This document shows positions 1 through 4,867 of a stretch of DNA of 10,647 nt, in pieces. This stretch comes from CAZAJT01 sp964485585. GTDB taxonomy: Bacteria; Patescibacteriota; Microgenomatia; UBA1406; GWC2-37-13. Location: positions 1 through 10,647 of the forward strand of contig CAZAJT010000034.1 in assembly GCA_964485585.1 (NCBI GenBank), written 5' to 3'. The number at the start of each line of letters is the position of its first letter. The stretch's first letter is position 1. Below the pieces are notes generated by a model that saw only the letters and a program-made list of their open reading frames with translations, was not told the origin of the DNA and did no database searches. Made by a program: the position numbers and the translations under genes.

Positions 1-57
1 TAGAATGCCTGCTTGCCAAGTAGGAGGTCGCGGGTGCGAATCCCGTTCCCCGCTCCA
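1..57 (+). tRNA. tRNA-Gly (GCC), 3' part only
   Basis: The sequence folds as the 3' two-thirds of a glycine tRNA. The anticodon stem is 8-12 with 20-24, the loop 13-19 is TTGCCAA with anticodon GCC at 15-17, and the T stem is 30-34 with 42-46. The 3' acceptor strand is 47-53, the discriminator is T54 and CCA is encoded at 55-57. The 5' acceptor strand and D arm lie outside the window. Two oddities are visible: a G-T wobble in the anticodon stem (11 with 21), and G at position 36, which is tRNA position 55 where U (pseudouridine) is nearly universal. The gene is the probable integration target of the element to its right. Confidence 0.9.
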
Positions 58-60
58 TAT
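1..60. other. Probable left attachment junction (attL) in tRNA-Gly
   Basis: The integrase gene ends inside the 3' half of a tRNA gene and the phage-type genes all lie on the other side of it. This is the usual layout of an element integrated at a tRNA, with the element supplying the 3' end of the tRNA. The crossover core cannot be placed exactly because the matching right junction is outside the window. The assignment is inference from layout. Confidence 0.45.
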
Positions 61-1597
61 CGGACTGCATTTGCAAAAATGCCTTCTTAGTCCGATCTAT
101 CGAGCTATTTTCAGGTTCGAGCCACTCATTTTTCCTAATTACGCTTTTTTCAGTCTCTTTGATATACACAAATGCGTTTTTGGCGTTGATTCGGACTATT
201 CTGTCTTTTAGCTCTAGGTTCGAGCCAAGTATCCTTAACACCATCCTTTTAGCCTCCGTGTCATAAGAATGAAAGATTTTTGTTACATTTGCCAAGAAGG
301 TAAGTACTTCTTCCATAACTTGAGTCCAATCAGCTAGACCATCACCTGAAATTGTTTCCTTAGTTTGTTTCTCCTCAACTAGTAGGCGGCTTTTTTCCTT
401 TTTGTACTCCTCGTCACTTATTAGATCTTCTATCTTCATTCCATACAGGTTTTTTTTCTCAACAAGAATGGAATCTAGTCGTTTGGTTAACTTGCTCTTT
501 TGTCCGCGCTCAAATTCAAATTCTCGCTCATTCCTTCGTCTCAGGTTTTTTCTTACCCATGTTACAAATGTGGGTCTGATCTCTAGACTGCCAATAAAAG
601 CGATAACTTGTTTTTCAACTTCAATTGCATTTAGGTAAGGTTGACTACATGGTCCCTTTTTCTTAACACATCTGGCATAGATGAAAGTCTGTGAGTTGCC
701 ATTTTTATATTTCTTCGTTTTGCGGTCACAGGTAATTGCAGACCCGCACTCTCCGCATTTGAGTGTCTTCATAAAGTAGAAATCATTTGTGAACTGGTGA
801 ATTTTGGCTCTGCCGTCGATGATGTCCTGAACTCTGTAGTATTCATCTAAAGTCACCATGGGAGTATGTTTACCATTAAAGCGTTCTCCATTGTAATCAA
901 AAAGTCCCGCATAAAACACATTCCTAAAAAACCTAAACGCTTCTGTTCTACTGACTGGTTTTTTAGTCCTTTTACTCTTTAGGCCTATGGCAGTAATCTT
1001 TTCTAAAGAACTCTCAACAGTTTCCTTTCCTGTCAGCATTAACTCCCACCACGATCGACATAAGTTAAATCTGTCTGGATCCGGAAGAACCTCTTTTTGC
1101 CCCTTTGGCTTAATAGGATCATTTAAATACCCTAGTGGAGCCGAACCCGGTCTCCATCCATTTTGAACTTTCGTATTCATTCCTCTTTTAACGTTATCAG
1201 AAAGGTCTTTGCTAAATTTAGTTGCCATGCCAAATTCGATAAAAAGGAAGGTAGAGTTATTGCGATCGTAATCCATGGTAGGGGTGACGATCAACATGCC
1301 GTTATAGTCGACGTGATCAATGAGGGTGCCACCCTCTTTAGCGTTTCGACAAAGCCGATCGGCCTTCCAACAGAGAATGTGCTTTACCTCACCCTTGGAG
1401 ACTCTTTCAACCATAGCTGAAAACTCTGGACGATGATCAGGACGCTTGGCTGATTTGCTCTCCTTGTAGACGCCCAGCACCGCAAATCCCTTATCCTTGG
1501 CCAATTCTTTACAGGTACGTTCTTGATCATCAAGAGAGAGAATTTGTCGATCTTTGTCCTCGGAAGATTTTCTACAGTATATAAAACAAGTATTCAT
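1..1597 (-). CDS. Large serine recombinase (integrase/resolvase family), C-terminus runs off the window
   Basis: This is a site-specific recombinase that should integrate and excise the element. The ATG at 1597 opens a frame with no stop down to base 1 (532 residues visible). The resolvase domain has the Y-x-R-x-S motif at residues 7-11, making Ser11 the nucleophile, and DRLCRN at 80-85 with the conserved arginines. A recombinase domain follows, then a zinc ribbon with Cys281, Cys284, Cys310 and Cys317. A charged, coiled-coil-like C-terminal part completes it. This order is that of large serine integrases. Residues 514-532 are read from the antisense strand of the tRNA-Gly, so the C-terminal end depends on the attachment junction. 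The start is 30 bases after the stop of the small upstream gene; a GGTGG about 11 bases before the ATG is a weak ribosome site. An 18-bp palindrome lies directly upstream. Confidence 0.9.
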   Translation of the reverse strand, partial: MNTCFIYCRKSSEDKDRQILSLDDQERTCKELAKDKGFAVLGVYKESKSAKRPDHRPEFSAMVERVSKGEVKHILCWKADRLCRNAKEGGTLIDHVDYNGMLIVTPTMDYDRNNSTFLFIEFGMATKFSKDLSDNVKRGMNTKVQNGWRPGSAPLGYLNDPIKPKGQKEVLPDPDRFNLCRSWWELMLTGKETVESSLEKITAIGLKSKRTKKPVSRTEAFRFFRNVFYAGLFDYNGERFNGKHTPMVTLDEYYRVQDIIDGRAKIHQFTNDFYFMKTLKCGECGSAITCDRKTKKYKNGNSQTFIYARCVKKKGPCSQPYLNAIEVEKQVIAFIGSLEIRPTFVTWVRKNLRRRNEREFEFERGQKSKLTKRLDSILVEKKNLYGMKIEDLISDEEYKKEKSRLLVEEKQTKETISGDGLADWTQVMEEVLTFLANVTKIFHSYDTEAKRMVLRILGSNLELKDRIVRINAKNAFVYIKETEKSVIRKNEWLEPENSSIDRTKKAFLQMQSDMERGTGFAPATSYLASRHS

Positions 1598-1614
1598 ATT
1601 ATTTTTGACCACCG

Positions 1615-1632
1615 AGTAAGATTATTCTTACT
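1615..1632. promoter_or_regulatory. Palindrome AGTAAGA-N4-TCTTACT, probable repressor operator upstream of the recombinase
   Basis: There are perfect 7-bp inverted arms separated by TTAT. It starts 17 bases upstream of the recombinase ATG and overlaps the stop codon of the small upstream gene. Exactly the same arms, with a different 4-base centre, occur at 4423-4440 between the divergent repressor genes. No T-run follows it on either strand, so it is unlikely to be an intrinsic terminator. As RNA it could also fold next to the recombinase ribosome site. Confidence 0.6.
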
Positions 1633-1873
1633 TCTGGATTGTGTTGATGTTAACTCTGTTGCGTTTGTTTGCAAGTGATTTTTCGATTAAGGTATCAACC
1701 AATAACAATAATGCAGTCGCTTGCTCAAAAGCCTGTTCATCAGTTAGCCTAACTCCATACTCTTTTAGAGCGATTTCCTTAAATTCATCAAGTTCCTCCC
1801 GCGTTACAAGAGAATTTGTAAGTATCAGGTTGTTATCGTCATTTGTTGATTTTTGAGCAGCAATTTCTGTCAT
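1628..1873 (-). CDS. Small conserved-looking protein upstream of the recombinase, function unknown
   Basis: This 81-residue acidic, helical protein has a core at residues 25-65 (ELDEFKEIALKEYG, then LTDEQAFEQATALLLLVDTL). Short proteins with this kind of core accompany serine recombinases in Patescibacteria-type genomes; that is from memory and not checked. It has no catalytic motif, signal peptide or HTH that I can see. It is first in the leftward operon, with the recombinase 30 bases downstream, so a role as partner or regulator of the recombinase is plausible. The ATG has no clear Shine-Dalgarno sequence. The promoter block upstream, through the first codons (ATGACA), resembles that of the Cro-like gene at 4537. 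Confidence 0.75.
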   Translation of the reverse strand: MTEIAAQKSTNDDNNLILTNSLVTREELDEFKEIALKEYGVRLTDEQAFEQATALLLLVDTLIEKSLANKRNRVNINTIQK

Positions 1874-1921
1874 CTTTATAACTAAAGTTACAGAAACTGT
1901 TGATTTACCTCAATAAACTTT
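1868..1921 (-). repeat. Duplicated promoter/start block, copy A (inverted relative to 4490-4542)
   Basis: On the minus strand, AAAGTTTATTGAGGTAAAT (1921 to 1903) is identical over 19 bases to 4490-4508 on the plus strand. The next 28-29 bases also align, with 20 identities and one gap, and both copies lead straight into ATGACA. Each copy therefore stands at the same distance in front of a start codon, here that of the small gene at 1873. Confidence 0.85.
1885..1913 (-). promoter_or_regulatory. Candidate promoter of the recombinase operon
   Basis: TTGAGG (1913 to 1908) as -35, a 17-base spacer and TAACTT (1890 to 1885) as -10. Individually it is a weak match, but the same arrangement is conserved in the duplicate copy in front of the Cro-like gene. 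Transcription would begin only about 5 bases before the ATG at 1873. Confidence 0.45.
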
Positions 1922-1991
1922 GTGAGTTAATTTGTCCACTTATGTAAATATGTAGGAAGCTTGTGTACATTGCGATCAATTACGCTGGATT

Positions 1992-2000
1992 TGATATGAT
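1992..2000 (+). promoter_or_regulatory. Candidate extended -10 promoter for the accessory pair
   Basis: TGATATGAT is a TGn-extended -10 with hexamer TATGAT at 1995-2000. A TTGCGA at 1970-1975 is a poorly spaced (19 bases) -35. The expected transcription start falls at or next to the ATG at 2007, so the first gene could be translated from a leaderless mRNA. Confidence 0.45.
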
Positions 2001-2006
2001 AGAAAT

Positions 2007-2156
2007 ATGCCAACCTTTTTTCGTCAGGAGAAAAAACAACCATTTATGTACTCTGCCATAGAGACACGGAGGAGTAAGCCAAACTACTCTGGGTGGGTTA
2101 TGGGCGGTGTTTTACTCACGATTATCTTTGTGGCGGCATATCTGATTTTTATCTAA
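2007..2156 (+). CDS. 49-residue single-pass membrane peptide
   Basis: This is a short ORF from ATG 2007 to TAA 2154-2156. It has a basic, polar N-terminal half (residues 1-27, including RQEKK and ETRRSK). One long hydrophobic segment to the C-terminus follows, roughly residues 29-49, beginning SGWVMGG. That reads as an N-in, C-out single transmembrane peptide. No Shine-Dalgarno sequence precedes it; an extended -10 box ends 6 bases upstream. The gene ends 12 bases before the immunity-like gene, so the two are probably co-transcribed. I do not recognise a family. A membrane partner of the immunity protein or a lysogenic-conversion peptide are both possible. Confidence 0.6.
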   Translation: MPTFFRQEKKQPFMYSAIETRRSKPNYSGWVMGGVLLTIIFVAAYLIFI

Positions 2157-2168
2157 CTAAGGAAATAT

Positions 2169-2702
2169 ATGGAGAAAAAATATAATGGAAACCGCGATCC
2201 CCGGTTTGTTAGGATTAGCCGAGGCGGTACACTCGACGACAAAACACATCAATCGCTCGCATTATGGGCAGCAGCCTGTGCAGAGCGAGTATTGCCACTT
2301 TTTGAAAAAGACAATCCTAATGACAATCGACCAGCCGAAGCGATTGACGCAGCACGCGCTTGGGCGCGTGGAGATATCACCATGATGGATGCTCGGAAAT
2401 TTGCTTTTGCTGCGCATGATGCTGCTCGGGAAGCAAAAGATGCAGCCACCGACGCAGCACGCGCAGCCGGACATGCCGTAGCAACAGCGCATATGGCAGA
2501 CCACGAACTAGGCAGCGCTTACTACGCACTACGAGCAATATCCAAAGCCTACCCAGATAATGCCGATAAACTCCTCCAGGAACATGAGTGGCAACGACAG
2601 GCACTAACTCCAGACATACGCGAATTAGTGATTGATGATATGCGGCTTCGAGAAAAGAAGTTTATGGGTATTTTTCAGGATTATAGGCAGACAATCAAAT
2701 AA
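2169..2702 (+). CDS. Putative immunity protein, Imm-5-like
   Basis: This 177-residue alpha-helical cytoplasmic protein closely resembles the Imm-5-like putative immunity family. The recognisable parts are ALWAAACAERVLPLFE (31-46), RPAEAIDAARAWARG (54-68), FAAHDAAREA (80-89) and AARAAGHAVATAHMADHELG (96-115), followed by YYALRAISKA. The family name comes from association with polymorphic toxins. The biochemical activity is not known to me, and no toxin gene is adjacent. The start at 2169 has a good Shine-Dalgarno sequence (AAGGA at 2159-2163). The gene is visibly GC-richer and more alanine/arginine-rich than its neighbours, suggesting separate acquisition. It sits with the 49-residue membrane peptide between the integrase and repressor operons, a typical place for phage-carried accessory genes. 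Confidence 0.8.
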   Translation: MEKKYNGNRDPRFVRISRGGTLDDKTHQSLALWAAACAERVLPLFEKDNPNDNRPAEAIDAARAWARGDITMMDARKFAFAAHDAAREAKDAATDAARAAGHAVATAHMADHELGSAYYALRAISKAYPDNADKLLQEHEWQRQALTPDIRELVIDDMRLREKKFMGIFQDYRQTIK

Positions 2703-2711
2703 GACATAGAG

Positions 2712-2732
2712 GGCCAATTGTCGGCCATTTTT
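2712..2732 (+). terminator. Weak candidate terminator after the immunity gene
   Basis: GGCC at 2712-2715 can pair with GGCC at 2723-2726 around a 7-base loop, and TTTTT follows at 2728-2732. The 4-bp stem is short, so this is tentative. Confidence 0.35.
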
Positions 2733-2785
2733 CATTAGTTCTATTGACTTAAAAGGCACATCTTGGTATATTTACAGTACCGAAT

Positions 2786-2863
2786 GACCTTTGTGGTGAA
2801 GGTACCTTACTTTTAGGGAACTGTTGACACTAGTAATAGTGATTCAACTTAGCCACAGAGGTC
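2786..2863. other. Structured inverted repeat between converging operons
   Basis: GACCTTTGTGG (2786-2796) pairs with CCACAGAGGTC (2853-2863), 11 bp with one G-T wobble. Inside are a 10-base palindrome AAGGTACCTT (2799-2808) and a second hairpin: GTTGACACTA (2823-2832) pairs with TAGTG plus TCAAC (2837-2841, 2844-2848), with a GTAA loop and a 2-base bulge. The whole can fold as a branched structure of about 78 bases. A T-rich stretch (CTTTTGTTT) follows on the plus strand. It lies between the 3' ends of the rightward immunity gene and the leftward DUF3800 gene, so it may be a terminator. A small RNA or a protein-binding site is also possible. Confidence 0.5.
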
Positions 2864-2871
2864 GCTTTTGT

Positions 2872-3507
2872 TTAGTAGGGTTTCCACAAGTCTTCTTCTC
2901 TTTTCCTAATCATCTTATAAAACGAGTCGTCTTTTTTGTTGTATTTTCTATAAATTGCACCGCAGACCATGTCGGCCAGCTGCAATAGGTTGTTGCTTTT
3001 GGAGTCCTTGTGTCGAATTTCTCCAATCAATTTATTCATATCAGTGTTTAATTTTTTCTTTAAGTACCGATTGAATTTCTGAATGAAGGCTTTTGACTGA
3101 GCCGTTCTATCAACGAAAAGTGAAGCGTTCTTAACTCGGCCCTGAGCTCTGAGGAATAACTGGTCTGTCACCAGCATATACAAACTTTCTTCCGGATTGC
3201 TTGGTTCACGCTGTGCCAATTTTTCTTTGTCGATGACTATCGTTCGATACCGAAAGTCAAACTTAGACAGCTTATTAAGAAACACCGTCTTAAACTTGTT
3301 TGATGTGCCAGTACTAAATTTGAACTCCTTGTTCTCTGGAAATTTAAGCTCTGTATGCAACTCATTGATAGCTTCATTTGCTTTCGCTGCACTTTCAAGG
3401 TTGTCAAAAATTACGATGGTCAAAACAAAAAATCTACTGGATGCAGATTTAAGCTTGAATCCAGTATCACCGGATTCGTCCATAAAAATAAGCATGGCTA
3501 GTGGCAT
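2872..3507 (-). CDS. DUF3800 domain protein
   Basis: The 211-residue protein carries the DUF3800 signature. It begins IFMDESGDTG (residues 7-16, acidic pair Asp10/Glu11), has FVDRT near 131-135, and KDSKSNNLLQLADMVCGAI at 167-185 with Asp168 and Asp179. The family is predicted to adopt an RNase H-like fold with metal-binding acidic residues. Its substrate is not established to my knowledge, and members often sit in phages and defence-type loci. The acidic residues appear intact and the length is normal. The ATG at 3507 follows a G-rich Shine-Dalgarno run (AAAGGGGGG) and overlaps the ImmA-like gene end by 10 bases, implying coupled translation. A start at 3495 (MLIFMDESG) is possible. It is the last gene of the repressor operon. 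Confidence 0.85.
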   Translation of the reverse strand: MPLAMLIFMDESGDTGFKLKSASSRFFVLTIVIFDNLESAAKANEAINELHTELKFPENKEFKFSTGTSNKFKTVFLNKLSKFDFRYRTIVIDKEKLAQREPSNPEESLYMLVTDQLFLRAQGRVKNASLFVDRTAQSKAFIQKFNRYLKKKLNTDMNKLIGEIRHKDSKSNNLLQLADMVCGAIYRKYNKKDDSFYKMIRKREEDLWKPY

Positions 3508-3950
3508 AAGCCCCCCTTTAAAACAACGTTCATTCCATACTGAGTAAAATCCTCTGGTACAGAAAAAAAGTTGGCAATCTCCTCAACCGTAAGATGTTTT
3601 ACTTTTTTGAGCTCCTTATTTGGCATGAGAAGTTCTGCTGCAAAACATTGTGCTTCATGCTCTTGCTTAAAGGCTGTAAATTGGTCCCGTCGCTCAAAGT
3701 AGAGATGATTTCCTTGGTGTAAAAAGTGGTGTCCTAAAGCGTGTGCAATTAGCTCACGCTGTTTTTTGGGGCACTCGTTTTTGTTAATGCCAATACTGTC
3801 TCCGAGATAAACCTCCTTTACTCTTCCATGAAACGACCACGTATCAAGCGTTAGCTCTTCGCCATCAATAATTGTTTGTAAATTAATTGGGGCAGTAGTC
3901 AGGTGATACTTTCGTAAAACCTGCCTAGCCCTTTTTTGGGCTTTTATCAT
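3498..3950 (-). CDS. ImmA/IrrE-family metallopeptidase-like protein with altered active site
   Basis: This 150-residue protein has the ImmA/IrrE (COG2856) layout. The zinc-helix region reads ELIAHALGHHFLHQG (residues 66-80) and the downstream part reads EHEAQCFAAELLMP (97-110), where Glu99 is the expected third zinc ligand. In ICEBs1-type systems ImmA cleaves the ImmR repressor to release lysogeny. Here the HExxH motif is H70-A71-L72-G73-H74: both histidines are present but the catalytic glutamate is alanine. The codon is GCT, two base changes from a Glu codon. The protein may therefore bind zinc without normal proteolysis, or act as a sensor or antitoxin-like partner. It starts with a good Shine-Dalgarno sequence (AAGGA), 26 bases inside the end of the XRE repressor gene, and overlaps DUF3800 downstream. 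Confidence 0.85.
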   Translation of the reverse strand: MIKAQKRARQVLRKYHLTTAPINLQTIIDGEELTLDTWSFHGRVKEVYLGDSIGINKNECPKKQRELIAHALGHHFLHQGNHLYFERRDQFTAFKQEHEAQCFAAELLMPNKELKKVKHLTVEEIANFFSVPEDFTQYGMNVVLKGGLCH

Positions 3951-4383
3951 ATTTTTTATTCCTTCTGGACTTCACATACTCGATGTAGTCCAGAACAGTT
4001 TGTCTTTCACGAACGGTCATATCCTGGACCTCCTTCAACATTAAAGTAAACGTAGCGTCCTCTTTAACTTTTTTACTTGTTTCATCCCAATAGCCAGCTT
4101 TGTTTAACAGTAATTCGTAAGGAATGTTGTAAGCGACAGCCAATCCTTTGAGTTTGAAAGGAGAGGGGTGGAGATATTTCCCTGACTCTAAATTAGAAAG
4201 GTAACCGCGTGAGATTGCTGCCTGAGATTCCAACTTATCTTCTGAGATGGCTTTGTTAATTAAGTCAATGACAACACGAATGGTATAACCCTTTGCTTCT
4301 CTAACAGATCTGAGATATTCCCAAACGGTGGCAAAGTCGTCTGGTCCCTGAAGCTTGGTTTTAGATACTGGTGCGTTTTTCAT
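3925..4383 (-). CDS. XRE-family transcriptional repressor (ImmR/CI-like)
   Basis: This 152-residue protein has an N-terminal XRE helix-turn-helix (about residues 20-98). The recognisable parts are LRSVREAKGYT, the recognition-helix region ISRGYLSNLESGKY (57-70), PSPFKLKGLAVAYNIPYELLLNKAGY (73-98), and a charged C-terminal tail that may mediate dimerisation. Between helices 2 and 3 it has about 11 extra residues (NKAISEDKLES, 43-53) compared with a standard HTH. It is the first gene of the leftward lysogeny operon and diverges from a Cro-like gene, so it is the likely lysogenic repressor. Its probable operator is the palindrome at 4423-4440. The ATG has no Shine-Dalgarno sequence and lies about 18 bases from the predicted transcription start. 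Confidence 0.85.
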   Translation of the reverse strand: MKNAPVSKTKLQGPDDFATVWEYLRSVREAKGYTIRVVIDLINKAISEDKLESQAAISRGYLSNLESGKYLHPSPFKLKGLAVAYNIPYELLLNKAGYWDETSKKVKEDATFTLMLKEVQDMTVRERQTVLDYIEYVKSRRNKKYDKSPKKG

Positions 4384-4408
4384 AGATTAAAAAGTACTTG
4401 GCTAATTT

Positions 4409-4414
4409 ATTGTA
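4409..4414 (-). promoter_or_regulatory. -10 box of the leftward repressor promoter
   Basis: TACAAT on the minus strand, 25 bases upstream of the repressor ATG. With a 17-base spacer the -35 (AAGAGT, poor match) falls inside the palindrome at 4423-4440. That is consistent with autoregulation by the repressor. Confidence 0.5.
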
Positions 4415-4422
4415 GCAAATAA

Positions 4423-4440
4423 AGTAAGAAAACTCTTACT
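4423..4440. promoter_or_regulatory. Palindromic operator in the repressor/Cro-like switch
   Basis: AGTAAGA-AAAC-TCTTACT has perfect 7-bp arms. It lies between the divergent XRE and Cro-like genes and covers the -35 positions of both the leftward TACAAT and the rightward TATAAT promoters. The same arms are found at 1615-1632 in front of the recombinase. The likely ligand is the XRE repressor and/or the Cro-like protein; that is inference. Confidence 0.65.
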
Positions 4441-4448
4441 AATCATAC

Positions 4449-4454
4449 TATAAT
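4449..4454 (+). promoter_or_regulatory. -10 box (TATAAT) of a rightward early promoter
   Basis: A perfect TATAAT. The -35 position (4426-4431, AAGAAA) is a poor match and lies in the palindrome, so access may be controlled by the repressor. The leader to the ATG at 4537 would be about 76 bases and would include the second candidate promoter at 4498-4526. Confidence 0.5.
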
Positions 4455-4489
4455 GAGAATAGTTTACACAAATGAACATAAATCATCAT

Positions 4490-4542
4490 AAAGTTTATTG
4501 AGGTAAATTACAAGAATCTGTACTTTATTATTAAAGATGACA
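4490..4542 (+). repeat. Duplicated promoter/start block, copy B
   Basis: It begins with AAAGTTTATTGAGGTAAAT (4490-4508), identical to the inverted copy at 1903-1921. The similarity continues with gaps to the start codon and the next three bases (ATGACA). Inside it, TTGAGG (4498-4503), a 17-base spacer and TACTTT (4521-4526) form a candidate promoter whose transcript would start about 4 bases before the ATG at 4537. Confidence 0.85.
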
Positions 4543-4824
4543 ACTACTGCCCACAAAAAGACAATCTACATCAATAAAGACAAGAGAGTTCATAGTGAAC
4601 TCTTTGATGAAATTAGACTTACCAAAGGACTTTCCAGATTTAAATTAGCCATAGACGTTGAGCTCTCTCCCCAAACAGTCAGGCGGGTGTTAGTTATTGG
4701 CGGTGACCCGCGACCTTCGACTGTCAAAAAGGTTGGCGATTACTTAGGTATTCCAGCTGAGAAGTGGTACATCGACAGAGAACCACTAGATACAACTGAT
4801 ATCCCTGAAAAGAATGCAATCTAG
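4537..4824 (+). CDS. Cro-like HTH DNA-binding protein
   Basis: This 95-residue protein has a central XRE/Cro-type helix-turn-helix (about residues 22-78). It begins LFDEIRLTKGLSRFKLA, continues with LSPQTVRRVL (44-53, turn and recognition helix), and ends PRPSTVKKVGDYLGIPAEKWY. The short acidic tail is unlikely to be a separate domain. It is the first rightward gene opposite the XRE repressor, the position of a Cro or early regulator, and would compete for the shared palindrome. There is no Shine-Dalgarno sequence, only AAAG next to the ATG. The first codons match those of the small gene at 1873 because the whole start region is duplicated. It heads the early operon, 43 bases before the replication gene. 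Confidence 0.8.
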   Translation: MTTTAHKKTIYINKDKRVHSELFDEIRLTKGLSRFKLAIDVELSPQTVRRVLVIGGDPRPSTVKKVGDYLGIPAEKWYIDREPLDTTDIPEKNAI

Positions 4825-4867
4825 CAAAAAACAGTAATGCCTATGAAAAGTTGCACGAAAACCAAAC

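Noticed and set aside
402..638. Open frame on the plus strand
   Set aside because: It lies antisense to the well-supported recombinase gene, which shows catalytic and zinc-ribbon motifs; a shadow frame, as is the one at 1163-1420.
1615..1632. Intrinsic terminator between the small gene and the recombinase
   Set aside because: The stem is AT-rich and not followed by a T-run on either strand, and the same arms recur at the repressor switch, so an operator fits better.
1641..1856. Plus-strand frame of 71 residues
   Set aside because: It is exactly antisense to the small gene at 1628-1873 and is rich in serine, as shadow frames often are; no ribosome site.
2249..2604. Three minus-strand frames within the immunity-like gene
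   Set aside because: The GC-richer coding sequence leaves few stops in the other frames; the plus-strand protein is a recognisable family member with a good ribosome site.
2786..2863. A second tRNA gene
   Set aside because: The length is tRNA-like, but the outer stem is 11 bp and there is no anticodon-type 7-base loop, TTCRA T loop or CCA end.
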